A program made the position numbers and the translations under genes. Under the pieces are notes generated by a model. It ran no database searches, was not told where the DNA came from, and worked only from the letters and a program-made list of their open reading frames with translations. This document shows positions 19,448-33,150 of a DNA stretch of 64,000 nucleotides, piece by piece. Source of the stretch: Cercis canadensis (taxonomy: Eukaryota; Streptophyta; Magnoliopsida; Fabales; Fabaceae); the NCBI GenBank assembly GCA_003255065.1, contig QAOA01001508.1, positions 1-64,000 of the forward strand, read 5' to 3'. The stretch's first letter is position 1, and the number at the start of each line of letters is the position of its first letter.

Positions 19448-21140
19448 ATGTCGTGGCAAACCTACGTAGATGATCACCTCATGTGCGATATCGACGGCCA
19501 GCATCTCACCTCCGCTGCCATCATCGGCCACGACGGTAGCGTGTGGGCCCAGAGCTCCACCTTCCCTCAGGTGATTCATTCTGTACATTTGGATAATCTG
19601 GTTGGATCTGATTTGGATTTGGGTTCAATTCATTCCAATTTGATTTGTGCTCCTTGATCTGTTTGTTTTTACCAGAGAGTAATCTAACCAGTTTTGTTTG
19701 GTTCCGAGTTCAATTTTATCCTTAAAAGTACGAAAATTTTGAAATAAGCATCTTCTGTTTGATCCGGAAAAGGGTGATTTCTTTTAATGACGATTTTTTT
19801 CAGGATATAATTTCCTTGCAGAAAAGCACCCATCTTCATTTGATGAAGATATTTAATCCGTGTGTTTTTGTAATTGAACTTGATGAAACTTAAACCAAAT
19901 GGATCATTGCAGAAATTGCTTTTTACCTCCTTTGATATTCAAGGAAAGCCTACCATGAAGTAATATTAGGGAAACTTATAATTTTAGTGGAGTATTTAAT
20001 TTTTTTTTTTTCTCATCTTTTTCATAGGTAGAGATAGTTGTGATTGACATGTGAGGTTCCTTGGACTATTTATGCAGTTTAAGCCTGATGAAGTTGCTGC
20101 TATCATGAAAGATTTTGATGAACCTGGCTCCCTTGCTCCAACTGGGTTACACCTTGGTGGTGCTAAGTACATGGTCATCCAAGGAGAACCCGGAGCTGTT
20201 ATCCGTGGGAAGAAGGTGCTTAAATCTTTCTTATTCCCGATATTCCTGTTCTATTATTTCTTGGGTAATTAGTCTGGATTTAAATTATATCATCCTATGA
20301 GTTCTTAGACATTTTCCATATTGCGGCATCCAAAACTTTCCCTTCATTTCCAAGTTTATACAATTTGGATCATGCACCAGACCTTCCCTTGAAAGAATAT
20401 GATCAGGCTTACACGAGGACTACTTTGTACTTTTCCCGGTCACCTTTACCAAAAATGTGCCACTCCATTTGGGCAACAGTCCCTTGCACATGCACTAGGA
20501 CAAGGGCTACATGGATGCCAAATTGTTTTCACTTCAGTTTCTTAGAAATGTGGCAAATTGAGATAGATGCATGTCACTTGGAATCTGTCAATTTCTTGGC
20601 TTGCTTGCTCCGTTATAGACCTAATTAAACTCTTTCTGGTGCCTTAAGATCTGTTTGTTGCCTTTTTGATAGAATGGCGAGGTCCATTTCTTATTAAGAA
20701 TCAAACTCCAAATTACTCAACAATCCAATTGAATACTAAAATTGCAATATCAAAATACAGAAGTTGTATACTATGATATTTTTAAGATGTGAAAAAAGTT
20801 GAAACCTTATAATGGTTATTCTTAGCTCTTTAGTTTGTAATTTGCTGCAGTAAATTTCTGTTGTCCTAGATGTATTCCAGGGTCATGTTATAGGTATGAA
20901 CATTTGAGTATATGGCAATAAAGTTGATTTCTTGATATCTCAATTATAATATGAATGTTGTTAGCAATACATTTATCAATTAAAGTTGCATCTCCCAATT
21001 TACAGGGTGCTGGCGGTATCACAGTTAAGAAAACCAGCCAAGCTCTTATATTTGGTATCTATGATGAGCCTTTGACCCCAGGACAGTGCAACATGATTGT
21101 TGAGAGGTTGGGAGATTATCTTCTTGATCAGGGACTGTAG
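19448..21140 (+). CDS. Profilin
   Basis: Three exons, 19448-19570, 20078-20215 and 21006-21140, join in phase 0 to 131 residues, the normal plant profilin length. Profilin binds monomeric actin, poly-proline proteins and phosphoinositides in the cytosol, and so controls actin assembly. The N-terminal [13 protein letters not shown] signature, [19 protein letters not shown] and the C-terminal [21 protein letters not shown] are all intact. The exon pattern is the usual one for plant profilins. Splice sites are CAG/GTGATT, GCAG/TTT, AAG/GTGCTT and ACAG/GGT. Plant profilins are known pan-allergens. Confidence is high in family and gene model. Which paralogue it is cannot be told. Confidence 0.97.
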
Positions 21141-22790
21141 ATCTCATATCAACCACTTAATTTTCACATTTGGTATATGGTTTTGGGCTTGTATCTTCTC
21201 TTCCATGGATTTGAAATGGTACTGGAGTTGTTGCTGAAAAATAACCGTGTGAGGTCATATTGATGACATAGTTATTTTTTCTTCTCTTTCATTTCATTTT
21301 AATTTTTCTGTATTTATTCTGGCCAGTGATTTGCTCCTACTGAGTCCAAATTTTAAGTGTTCAATGTCTTTTGATTTTATCTGATATCATATTATAAATA
21401 TAAATTTTTTGAATAGTTATTATGGTGGTTTCCCATTTTCTGTACGGTTGAAATTGTTTTGCTGGCAAGTTAACAAGGCCTTCTCTCCTTCCCTTGTGAA
21501 AATCTTTTTATGTGTTGAATGCCCATTTCTTTCCTTGTTAAGCATGATCGCATCTTTCTTGTGGTGAACAAACCCATCATGGCTGAAGTTGCAGTATAGA
21601 TCTGCATAATAGAGTGTACCATGTAAAACAAAACCATGTGGTCATCAAATAAATTTTTTAAGTCTTTATGTTTAAATTTTGAAAAGTAAGTAATTTTATA
21701 AAATTTTAATTAAAAGATGTTCCATTCTACTGATTCTATTACAATTTGAGAAAAAGTAATTTGAGAGGATGAAGGGAAAAGAACGAAATTGAATTCTTTT
21801 TACTTCAATAAAATGTTACTTTTTTTTTTTTTTTTCTTTCTATCCNTTTTTTTCCCTTTCTATCCCTTTCCCTTTGTATCATTCCATCCATCGGCATAAC
21901 AAATTTTATGATAAATTGACATCAATAATACACTTTTACAAACTATTTACATAAAATAGTCAATTTTCAAATTATTTATCTACAATGGGTAATTTTAATA
22001 TTTTATTATTTTTTAAACGGAAGTGAAATATATTATAAACAAGCAAAGTGTTAATAAAATGAACATGCTATAAAACATTTGAATCAATCGTGTATTTACT
22101 ATTAACGATATAAGACTAAGCATCACATTTTATCTCCTAAAACATGTTCACTTTCACATTTTTTCAAGTCTTCTCATGTAAATAATAGACACGTGATTGA
22201 TTCAAATATTTTATAATGTGTTCAATTTATATATGTTTTACTTATATATAATATATTTTACTTTTATTTAAAAAATAATAAAATATTTGAAACTACTCAT
22301 TTAAATAAATAATTTAAAAATTATCTCTTTTATATAAATAATTTACAAAAGAATATTATTAATATCAATTTATCTATTTCTCCTTTATCTCCATTCATCC
22401 TCAATAGTATTCTCCAATTGTACCTAATCTAAGTTAACTTTAGATTTATTTTTTACTTAAGTTAATTTAAATTCATCTTGTATTTTGATATTAGTATAAA
22501 TTAAGACTGTAATATAATTTAAAATATAAAATAAAATATACTAAAATTTTAAAAAATTATCTAAAATATTATTACCCTTCATTACCTGTACATGTTCTCA
22601 TTCTTTATTTTCGCTATCTTCTTTAACTGAATACTGTTTACCATTTCACGCAATTTCCAGCAATAATAAATAAAAAATAATAATCCAATTTTAGTTTGAG
22701 CGCATCAATAAACCATTAAAAATTTGCTAACCAAATTAGTACGTCTTAATTCAATCTTGTAGAAAACAGAGAAAGTTGTACGCTATGATT
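21141..22790. other. Profilin 3' flank and AT-rich spacer
   Basis: The first few hundred bases probably include the profilin 3' UTR. The rest is very AT-rich. A single N lies at 21846, within T/C-rich repeats of TATCCNTTTTTTTCCCTTTC. No gene is recognised. Confidence 0.55.
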
Positions 22791-23149
22791 TATATATAAA
22801 TGATTAATTGAAGAAAAAAAAAAGTGAAAAATTGAATATAGGGAAGATGATTGTTGTGATTCTCAAGAGCAAAGATAGAACACAACTGCCCACCGTCCCC
22901 AAATCGATATTGCAGGGAACACTTTCGGAAGAGTGCAATGATCGAAGCACAACACCGATACACACAATCCCTGCTATTCCAATCCAACATCTCACTTCAT
23001 TCATCAATTCAAAACAATCAAAATCATTAAATCGAAAACCAATCAGAAAAGGAGGAAGAAGGAAGGAGAGAATTATAAACGCAGCAGATGGGCGACATAG
23101 AAGGTGCTTGGTGCGTATATATACTAATACAAGTGTGCGAGGGGCAGAG

Positions 23150-23345
23150 GCAGCTAACCCTAATGCCAGGAACCCGAACAGGCTCTCATGGACTCGGGTT
23201 CAGAAATCATATATGGGGCTAGGCCCAATTTCGTAACAGTAAGCCCAAATCCACTGGGCTACCATTTGTTTCAATTGTCACTTATCTCATGTGGGCCAAG
23301 CCCAACTCAATAATAATTAAAAATAGATATTTGATGGGCATTTGT
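23150..23345 (-). promoter_or_regulatory. Cluster of site II (TGGGCY) motifs with a telo-box
   Basis: Between about 23219 and 23340 there are several copies of GGGCC/TGGGCT in both orientations (AGGCCCAA, AAGCCCAAA, CTGGGCTACC, GTGGGCCAAGCCCAA). A telo-box-like AACCCTAA lies at about 23155. In plants this pair is typical of promoters of ribosomal-protein and other growth-linked genes. The likely direction is leftward, since nothing rightward but the tRNA follows. No convincing coding exon was found below it. Confidence 0.5.
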
Positions 23346-23383
23346 CGAAAAAGAAAAATAATCGTAAACAGGATTATAATAAA

Positions 23384-23457
23384 TGGCCCATGCAGGTCTC
23401 GAACCTGCGACCTTCGCGTTATTAGCACGACGCTCTAACCAACTGAGCTAATAGGCC
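23384..23457 (-). tRNA. tRNA-Ile (anticodon AAT)
   Basis: The minus strand folds into a 74-nt cloverleaf. The acceptor GGCCTAT pairs with ATGGGCC, with discriminator A. The D arm is GCTC/GAGC, the anticodon stem TCGTG/CGCGA has loop CTAATAA, and the T arm is GCAGG-TTCGAGA-CCTGC. The anticodon is AAT (plus 23421-23423), read as IAU, so it carries isoleucine. There is no intron and no encoded CCA. A T-rich terminator (ATTTTTCTTTTT) follows at about 23349-23361. Internal A and B boxes are intact, so it is probably a functional nuclear pol III gene. Confidence 0.95.
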
Positions 23458-26400
23458 GTTGCTTGTTCCTTTTCCTCAATTTTATTTTGACTAAAATAAA
23501 AGGTACATAAAAGTTTTATTGAAGTCGGCATAAAGCAAAAATGAAGGCCAACCATGGTTGAAGAGCAATGACCCATACTTGTTGATTGATTTTTAATCCA
23601 AGCTCAGCGCTCAGACTGGAATTCACCTACAAGCTTATATGAAGAAATGGCGGGAAGCTACAGGTTTTCAAATTTGTTGCCAACTCCAGGGCCTCAATTT
23701 CAATAATTATCCGACCAAAGTAGCCTTTCTTGTTTCCCAGCTACCAAACATGGATTACCCAGTTGCACTTGCACTTGCACTAGCACTAATTAATTGGGAT
23801 ACAATTATATTTTACACACTGCAACACAGTAAATTCCTTTTTGTTGTTAAAGTACATGACACACTCAATCAAATTGTTTGTTGTTAATAATAGTAGTACG
23901 TAAAGGTACAGCAAGATAGGCACACTTGAGTCAGTGTTCCAGCTTCTTACCCATCATGAGTGAGCTAATTTTGAAGTTTACCTAACAACCCAACCCTTAA
24001 TAGATACTAGTTAGTTAACTCACACCAACCAATGGAATGTTAGCAGTAACAACTGAAAACCAAATCAAGCATCAAGCATAGATATTCAAAGAGCAAAAGA
24101 TAAAATAAAATTGACAAAAATCTTATTAAAGTAGATTAAGTTCTAAGTGTGAAACCCTAATTAACTGGGTCCACAGTCCACACCAACAGTTAGGATTTCA
24201 ATAAGCCCTTTTTTCGATTTGGGTCATGGGGGAGGAACCCCCTTGACAAGAAGATGGAGCTTGCTACTAGAGACAAAACACCAGTGGAAAAGCCCATTGC
24301 TATCTAATTACCAAACGTTGTTTAGAAGTAAATATTAATTTCTGTTTTTGGGATTTGAGGTTTTAAATTAAATTTCACATTAAAATCTAATTTTGTTTAT
24401 TTGGAATATTCGGATCCAATCAAAAAGTGGTGAATGCAAAATTTGACTTAAATCCAAACAAACAGCTTTCTCTTTTTCAAATTTCAAAGTCGGCTATGAA
24501 GCTCGAGAAACTAATCCAAGATTTGCATTAATTATTTACATGATTTGTATGTAAAAAATAATAACCTAATCTATGAATAAGTGAAAAAATATTGATTAAA
24601 ATTTCCGAAAACTCCACGAGATGACGAAAGCAGCAGACAGCATAAGCCGCTCAACCAAACAAATTGAACCCCCATTTTCTTGAAATAAGTGCTTATGAAA
24701 AACACTCAATAAAATAATTCCTTTTGCAATGTTTGAATCAAAACAGACATGATGCTTAATTAAGGAAGCACTTATTAATTTAATCCCTTTGGCCATTTCT
24801 CAACGTCTCTTTCTTCCGGTTCAAAGTTCAAACTTTAGGGGCGTAGCAAAACAAAACTAACATTAAAAAAAAAATGACGAGGGTAGGTATGTCATTTTAG
24901 TTATGGATGGAGGGTAATATTAGAATTGTAAAGAGAGTGGAAGACAGCCAAGAGAGGAGGGCCTTGTCGACACGCTGCACGAAATACAGACGATGATGTA
25001 TGGATGAGGGGATAATTATTCGGTCAAAGAAGGCTCAATTACTCAAATTACCCCTTAGGATGATGTTTTTTTAACCAGAAGCACGTGAGCCATCATATGC
25101 TGATGCAAGCAAGCCAAACAAAAAAAAATTCCACACGAAATTTAAGAAGAAAAATACTCCAAACGCGTCAATCAAATGAAACCCTAATCATTGCTGATGA
25201 GAAATTTAAGATTCAAACAGGGGTCTTGCAGTTGTACATTGGATAAGGCTTGGTTTCCAACCCTTCCACGCGCCTCCCTAACGCGTGGATCAATTTGTGT
25301 TAAGTCATGTGGGAGTGTTTGGTTTAGCTTTTGAACGACTAAAATCGTTTTTTATGCCGCAAAATAAAGTTTGAGATGGCAACTATTCTATTTGTAAACT
25401 ATTATTGAAAAAGTTTAAAAAATAGTTTTTGATACTGTCAAAATAATTTGTGTTTATGTATTACTCATTTTACCCTAATTGAAAAAATGTTAAGGCCATT
25501 TTGTAGCTGTACCAATATGAACGTAAATAGTTATGAGCTTATTAATGTTTATTGAAAGATACTTAAAATGTTTTAACATATAAAAATATATCTATATATG
25601 TAGTTGCATATGCTCTCTCTCTCCCCTAATGTTTGGATTGAGTAATAATAAATACATAAATTTGTGAGACATATTCTCTGATCGTATTGTCTGACAAAAA
25701 TATAAGTTAAACATTAAAAAAGAAAAACTTAATGCTTACCAATTGAGCTCAATTCTATGACACAATACAATTGGTGCAATATTTAACTTTGTACATCTCT
25801 TGGAGCAATAATATATGCACAGTTTTTATATTTATAGGTGATTTTACACTAGACTGGTATAATCGGTATATATTACTCTCTCTTTTTTTTCAATTTAAAT
25901 ACAATTACTTATAAAATTGGTTGTTTAAAGGCAGGGTTGATTATCACTTGTGGTTTTGTGCTATTTCTTGTAACTTAACTGGGGTTAATTAAATTTTGAC
26001 AGGTATAGTCCTAAAGGTAACAGGTAATCCCTGAGAAGCCTTGATAATATTAGCTGGCTGTGTCAGTTGCAGCAAATCCAACATGGATCTTGTTGAATAA
26101 ATTAGTTGGAAGGTGTAGGATTTCAAATTTTTGGCAAATGTTATCCAATTCATGAAGGACCAACTAACTTCTTTCCATTGTTAGTTGCCAAACATATAAT
26201 GAACTATCAATGGCAAGTTCTCTTCCTTGTGACAATGACATATGAACCAACAACAACAAGTGCTTCAAAGTTGAAACTATTCCCAAGTGCCACAGAGATC
26301 CCTTCATTTTGTTTGGAACCTAGTAACATTTTAATTTGACAACTAAGCTTACACTTTTTTCAAGTAGAAGCCGAAGAGCAATTAGTGCGCTGAAAACCAA

Positions 26401-26571
26401 ACCAAACCCTTCACTAGAAGTAAATCGTTTGGTACAAGAGAAAGGGCAAGATGGAAAAGAGAACTCTTGAAAAGAATGTACAGCAGCAGACTCTGTTCAA
26501 TCCTATAAACTGTGAGTTGTAAGCACAAGTGCGAAAAAAAAAAAATTAACTCGTAACTTCTCCCAGTTTCC
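23458..26571. other. Intergenic spacer
   Basis: About 3.1 kb of mostly AT-rich sequence. Short open frames at 23639-23887 (plus), 24596-24796 (minus) and 26106-26339 (plus) show no family resemblance or gene-like context. The first holds a small GCACTTGCACTT repeat at about 23764. The IQD 3' UTR probably occupies the last few hundred bases. Confidence 0.5.
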
Positions 26572-28408
26572 TCATAAGTTTCCGTTTTGGTTCTGGCAAA
26601 AATTCCAGGATTCTTGAACCTGGGAATATGAAGACCTCTGCATTCTAACACTGCTTATGCTGTTCCTTGCTGCCATTATTTCATTGAGAGAAAGCTTCTT
26701 CTTTGGTTCTGGCCTTTGCTTTGGGGCGCTGAGAGACCTTAGTTTTGCCCTGAATGACTGTGTATTAGCCATGTAGTTTGGGAAATTGGAGTATGGTCGG
26801 AAGAAGGTGTCTCCACAAACACTCTTGGCCGGCGTAGCTGGGGCGTTACACCTCGCGAAACGGGGAGTGCTCTGAGCAGTGGAGAATTTGCATTCATCAT
26901 CATTCAAGTACCATTCAAAATCAGGAACAGAGATTCGGCCTGGGACTGGGACTGGGACAGGACAAGGCAGAGGGGAAGAGATTGTCTGATAAGGCAGCTC
27001 TTCTCCACATTCGGAAAACGTAGGGGCAATGCGCCTAGACCTTGATTGGGTCCTGTAAGTGTCAATTTCAACAATTTTTGGGCTTTCAGGTTCATGAGAT
27101 GTGGACAGCCTTTTACTATGGAATTCACTTCTTGTTTCATCAAATCGTTCCTAGCAGAGAAAAATAATAGCAATATGAGCAAGTGAGAGTAATTGATTGT
27201 TGGTAATTTTGTATCTAGTATAAAAGAAGCCGTCATTACCAGAGATCTTCGGCCACGAATTTCGGGTTGAAATCTGTTTTCTTTGCTGATGGAACGACGA
27301 GCACGCTGTGATCGAACAGCTGCCTGAGCTCGAATTAGAGCTTGCATGCTGTGAAGAGTTGCAGCAGCTCTCTTTCTAACTAGAAACCCTCTTACAAGAG
27401 CTTGTATCTTCACCAATCCTTTCAGTGCTCTACGAGCCTTCCGCGCCTAAATCCAAATCAAATTTCAATTCAAGTGTTGGAATACACAACAAGCATATAC
27501 AACAATAGACTAAGGAAAAAGAAAGGAATCTAGAGTTTCATATTGTAAAACAACCAAATTAAATTAATCTTACTTGAGTTCAAAGGGTTAAAAAAATTCA
27601 AATTTCGAGTTTCTTAATGAAAATCTGAAAGCTTTGACAGGAAATGAGGAATAAAATCACAGGCCCAGTCAATGAGAACGTGAAGAAAGTAAAGGGTAAA
27701 TGCAAGTTTCATTGACCCAGAAATGCAGAGGCACTGTTTCATTAAGAATCTAAAACAACTTTCAACTTTCCCACCTTTTGAGAGCAGACAGAGGAGTGAG
27801 AATCACGCAAAGAACTTCACTTATACCAACCAATCTCTATTTGTCACGCAGACAAAGATAGACATGCTCATATGAGAAATATTATAGAACAACGCAAATT
27901 ACCAAGTAACGATTACACACAACATAGAAAAACAGACATGCCCATATGAGAAAAATTTGAACTTTCCAAGAAGAAAGGCACATACCAAGAAACCTCTGAA
28001 GACCGTTTGAATCCTCTCTGCAGCCCACCTTTCTCTGCCCCCACTGAACATTGTACCTCTGCCATGGCTTGTGAGCCTCACAACAGCCACAGCAGCCTGT
28101 GCGGCGGCGACAGCAGCATCAGCGGCGGCAGCGGTGGCAGCAGCCACCGCAATTGCGTGCTTGTTCTGCTCTTTCTCTGTTTCAGCAATATAGGATCTGA
28201 GCCAAGCATTATCAGAGGCTGGAACACCAGTTGCAATGCTAACCGGACTCTGATCCACATCAGGATCCTTCCCTGACTTAGCAAAACTCCACCTTTTCTT
28301 CTCCACCTTCTTGTCAGAACCCAGGGAACCTGAATTAACACTGTACTCCTTCTCTTTCTCTGTCTTCATCCCCAGCAAGCCCTTCAACCATCTGGTAGCC
28401 TTACCCAT
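26572..28408 (-). CDS. IQ67-domain protein (IQD family, calmodulin-binding)
   Basis: Three exons on the minus strand, 28408-27986, 27446-27240 and 27150-26572, give 402 residues in phase 0. IQD proteins bind calmodulin and associate with microtubules, membranes or the nucleus, scaffolding Ca2+ signals. The N-terminus [13 protein letters not shown] is basic and typical. An Ala-rich helix precedes the IQ67 region (about 131-198). That region has repeated IQ motifs: [12 protein letters not shown] across the first intron, [12 protein letters not shown], then [15 protein letters not shown]. The phase-0 intron inside the first IQ motif is diagnostic. The C-terminal SAPKQRPE and KKLSLNE block matches IQD22-26-like members. 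Splice sites are TTG/GTATGT, TTAG/GCG, CTG/GTAATG and CTAG/GAA. Confidence 0.94.
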
Positions 28409-29215
28409 AATTTGCCCCTCTCACTAGAATTCTGGGTCACGATCTATAGAGAGAAACGGCGTCACAAAGTTAAAACTCAAATATGTGAACAAACCAGGTG
28501 GGTTTTCTCTCACAGAAGTGGAAAGCATATACGCGAATGAACAAATGTAATAACCAAAGGAATCCAAGTGTGATTGATGGGTACAAACGTTTTGGAAAAT
28601 GAAGGGACAAATAGGTGTAGTTTAGGCTCTGAAAAATCTAGTAGAATCTTTACAGGTTGCAAACGGAGAAGTAATGAGAGCAGGGTGTGGAGGAAAATAT
28701 TAATAAACAGTAAACAATGTAAGCATCAAAAACCTTAAAAAATGAGAAAAAGAAAAATTGGATAAAGATTGGAACTTTTTGAAAAGAAATTTCTGACAAC
28801 ACCTCGTGAAGAACTGCATTACAAGACAAAAAGATGTCATAGAAAGTTAGCAAAGGCTCATAAGCCTCAAAAACCCATTAAAATATAAACTTCAAAAACT
28901 CACCACTAAGTAAACAGACAAGAATTACAGACGAGGCATAAAGGTGAAATCTAATGAGAAAAGTGGTAATAATCACTTGGAAAAGGCTCAAAGCACCTTC
29001 TTAAATTTCAAAAAAGAAAAAAGAGCGCCGAATTCCCTTCCCTATCTCTTTCTCTCCCACTCACTCCAATAACAGTATTGACCAACCTACAAAAAGCACT
29101 AGCAATTCCCTCTTTCTTGTATTTCCCTATCGCTGCAAAAAAAATCTGGGATTCTCTCTCTAACTTTCTGGAGCAACGTGTACTACAAAGGAAAGATACC
29201 CACTGACAATCCCGT
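28409..29215 (-). promoter_or_regulatory. IQD leader and promoter region
   Basis: This region upstream of the IQD start has no coding potential. The C/T-rich (minus strand GA-rich) stretch at about 29030-29180 looks like a 5' UTR. A leader intron is possible but not proven. Confidence 0.35.
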
Positions 29216-32200
29216 GAGCTTCTTCGGTTTATTGTGGTGATTTCTGGTTCAAACCCCTCATTGAGTAAACCCTCTGTTTCTCTCTCTCTTTTCCTCTATT
29301 GCTTTCAAATGAAAAATAAGACTCTGAGAGGCTCTGAGCTAAGTTCTGCAAACCGTATGAGCCTTCTAAAAGCTAAAAGTTTCTCTCATTATCCTACCCT
29401 GTGTCGCTGTACTAGTAATCTGAACAGTCATTAAAGCCTATCCCCACTAAAAAGGGCTCCTTTACTATCATCTTTTTTGTCCCAAATAATAAGCCAAAAT
29501 GGGGGTCTCAGATTTTGCTTTCTTTCTTGGGTTAGGAAAGATTTTTCAGTTTTCCGTATCTTGTTCAACAGTGATTCCAGAAAACTTTTCTCACTCAGTG
29601 CTGACCAGAGATGATTCGTATATCGTAGCTCACCTTCTCTGCCACGGTTACTGCCAGAAAATCTGAAACAATGCTTTGGTGGAAAAGGCTATTTCCAAAT
29701 GGGGGGTGAGAAATTCAGGAGTCAAATGGATTTGGAGAAACAAGGAAATTAAACTCTGGGTTTCGAATCTCCTCAATCTTTGGGATACCCAAATTGGTTA
29801 CCCAAGGCGAATTAATAGCCTTGTGGACTGGTTACTGGTTATTGACAATCGTATCAGTATCTATGGGATTTCAAAAATAAATAAATATTGGGTTCTTTTG
29901 AGATAGTGTAATATATATTATAGGGTGTAGTAACCATTTCTGATTTTTCTTTTCAGATGATTTCTGGATTTAAAATGGTGTGACTTTTATAATTCTATTT
30001 TTAAATGTTTGAAAAAGGCAATATTAAAAAGAAAGGAACCGTTAAAATTTTATTTACTGTATATAAAATGACAAGAAACTTTAAGATAAAACATTTTCTC
30101 CGATCATTTTGGCAGACAGCAGGAATCGTAATAAATTGAATTTAATGGGCTGTTCTTTGCTTTTCATGCATGTGAAAGAAATAGTAAAACGCATCTAACA
30201 ATAACACCAATAAATAGTACATCTAATAAAACTACAGCAAGAAAATTAGAAAAGAATATAAAAATGGGTGGTTGATCAATTTCAGTTTTATAAGTTTGTC
30301 AACAATAAAATAGTACATTATCTATTTCGAAAAGGTAAACAGCATCAATTCTTTGTAAACAGTTATCAACTTAACAAATATGGAATTTCTCTTCATATGA
30401 TAGAAATCACTACAATTTGAATGTGGTATTCTAAGTTTCTAACCATCTCATATTCATCCAACTACATGAGCTAAATTTAAAGGCTGTTTTATTGCAATTA
30501 TCTTGGGCTTTTCTTATCCAAAATTATGATTCAACTTTGTATAACTCTTAAAGAGTTTAATCTGGTAGTAACTATGTAATAGGTTCATCTAAATTAGTCA
30601 ATGTTCAAATTCAGCCAAAATTTGAATCCTGAAGCTACCATCTAAAAGGATTTTTATCTAAATGCACTAGGTCGATGTGGAAGTGCACCCTTAAGATTAT
30701 CTAAAAAAAAAATTAGTCTCAATACACAAAAGCTAACCTAATATTTAATTATTCCCATCTACACAACCTAATGTAGCTGAGTGTTTTATAGTGAGTGGTC
30801 CACATTGCTGATCTATTCTTTCCTACATTATGCATTCGTACATGTTACTGGGATTTTGTTGAAAGGGGACCATAGACCAGAGTCCATAGGTTTTCAATAT
30901 CAAAAATCCAAGCACATAGTAGAACTTGGACCACCATTAGTTAATACTTGGTGCCATTCCAGGACTCGGGCTGCTACTTCTTTAGGCCATACTTGGGAAT
31001 AAGGGCACATTTGGGGAAGGAGAATAGAACCTCAATTAACTCAAAACTTAAATGTCCACCTTTGACTCTACTCCTCGTCCTGCTTATGCGGGTGCCAAGT
31101 GGGGACCATGTGTTTGTTTTGGTAGATTCAAAATAAATTTAGATGGGCTTCAAATCTATGCCTCTACCAGCCCAATCCATATTCAGAAGCCCTTATTACT
31201 GGAATCAGGCAATAACATCTCAAACTGGAAAAAAAAAAAACTAGGCCTGATAGAAAGCCCGGTTATCCAGAAAGCCAGATATATTTTGGGCTTTATTTAA
31301 GCAGAATTAGGATAGGCTTTATCCGGTAACCCATAAATATAATGCATTATCAAATAGGAAAATTTATTTAGTGTCCTTTTTAGTTCTCCAATAGCTGACC
31401 ATATTTCCAATAAATAAATAAAAAGCTTACCATATTCTAGTATTTAACACTTTATAGTTTCATGAAANCTTTATTTAAGCAGAATTAGGATAGGCTTTAT
31501 CCGGTAACCCATAAATATAATGCGTTATCAAATAGGAAAATTTATTTAGTGTCCTTTTTAGTTCTCCAATAGCTTACCATATTTCCAATAAATAAATAAA
31601 AAGCTTACCATATTCTAGTATTTAACACTTTATAGTTTCATGAAAATACTCTATAGTCTAAAGGGATATCAAAAGTAGTTTAATAAAAATATACTATCCA
31701 GTATCATATTCTTTGCTTGCCCAAGGACACCGGAATCTAAAATCTCATTTGGAAGTCCATGTCCAAGTTATCCATTTCCTATATTATATCATATAACCAA
31801 AGGAGGAAAAAAAAGAACAAGCTTCATCATCCCACGTTCTCAATTGTCAAATGACATGTCTTCTTTTTAGTCGACTCACTTAGCCTATGAATATATTTGA
31901 TTAGTGTTTTTATATTTTTATAGAATTTAATTCTGATTTTTATAAAGGAATTTTATATAATTACCTAATTGTGTATTGTCATTTTTTAAAAAAAATAAAA
32001 ATTGGTAAGGCTGTTTTGATTTTTTTTAATAACGTGTTAATAATTATTAGATGATAATATAAAATAGTGTTACATTGATAAGCTATAGTAAATCAATTAT
32101 CCGATAAAATTCTAGATGCACATTAATATATTAATATCAGTATAAAACGTTAGGGGGGAAAAGCCCAATTAACAGTCTTAATATTGTACAATATTAAATA

Positions 32201-32690
32201 TTTTTGTTGTTTATTTCGTTCAAATAAAGGAATGTTCCGTTGGATCACGAAAGGTTTAATTAAAGAATTAAAAAAATGTATTAAACATATTATAATTGAG
32301 CGAAAATTATTTTTAAGATTTATAAATTATATGTTTGAATTTAAAATTGTAATCAAAAGAAAAAAAATACAATTAATTTAAGTATAATAGAAATGTAAAA
32401 AAATTAGTATGGATGTATCATTATCTCCCAAGAAAAAAAAAAANAAAAAAAAAAAAAGACACATTAGCTAAAAAGTGCTTGTGAAATAAAAAAAATGTGA
32501 TAGAATCAGAAAAATATCACGCACCCACCGAAAAAATCATAGACCTAAAAGAAAATATCCGTTTTATTGGCATAGATGCATACTGCAGAAAAGGAAGACT
32601 CCAAGTTCAAGCACGTTCGGGTAGTAGCCGACCATCCCCATACTGCCACGTTTCATGTGTCTCAAATAGTCAACTAGAGCTTTCTTGGAG
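29216..32690. other. Intergenic spacer between IQD and the MITE cluster
   Basis: AT-rich sequence with no recognised gene. Frames at 29234, 29676, 30781 and 31052 (plus) are short and featureless. It contains the N-flanked repeat at 31292-31645 and a poly-A run with an N at 32444. Confidence 0.5.
31292..31645. repeat. About 176-bp direct repeat around a single N
   Basis: 31292-31467 and 31469-31645 start CTTTATTTAAGCAGAATTAG and end TAGTTTCATGAAA. There are about two differences (GCATTATC/GCGTTATC, AGCTGACC/AGCTTACC). The N at 31468 sits exactly at the join. Confidence 0.9.
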
Positions 32691-32699
32691 GTGAGGTTA

Positions 32700-33150
32700 C
32701 TTAGGAGGGTAAAATGTATGGAATATGCAAAAACTTTTTAGGTTAAAAAACGCTCCATCAACTTTATAATTTGTGTGAAAAATCTCTCTATTATTAATCA
32801 ATAAATAAAAATATTATGTGGCCACACACATGTAACTTAATTAATTTTTAGTTCAAATATTTTAATTCTAAATTAACGATGAATTTATAATGAATTAAGA
32901 ATACTTTTAATTATAAATAAAAATCGTAATTGCTACTAATTTATTATAATTTATTCTTAATTTAAGATTCTTAAATAAAACATTAATGAAGTCACATCAT
33001 AACACATGATATTTATATGGACTAACAGTCAAATAGAAGTTTTTCCACACAAATTATGAGATTTAAGAGATTCTATCTTTTTAAATTTTAGAGATTTTTC
33101 ACACCCATACGAGTTATGTATGTTTTCACACATTCCAAATTCTTATTCCT
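32700..33150. mobile_element. MITE-like imperfect hairpin
   Basis: The left side (ATAATTTGTGTGAAAAATC, CTCTATT, AAATATTATGTGG) reappears inverted on the right (CCACACAAATTATGAG, GATTTTTCACACCC, CATGATATTTA). The interior is AT-rich without coding capacity. The overall size is about 430-450 bp. This is typical of a stem-loop MITE, though ends and target duplication were not resolved. Confidence 0.55.

Noticed and set aside
28007..28341. Plus frame with Gly/Ser runs and a Leu-rich minus frame over IQD exon 1
   Set aside because: Both are other-frame readings of the IQD Ala-rich coding repeat.
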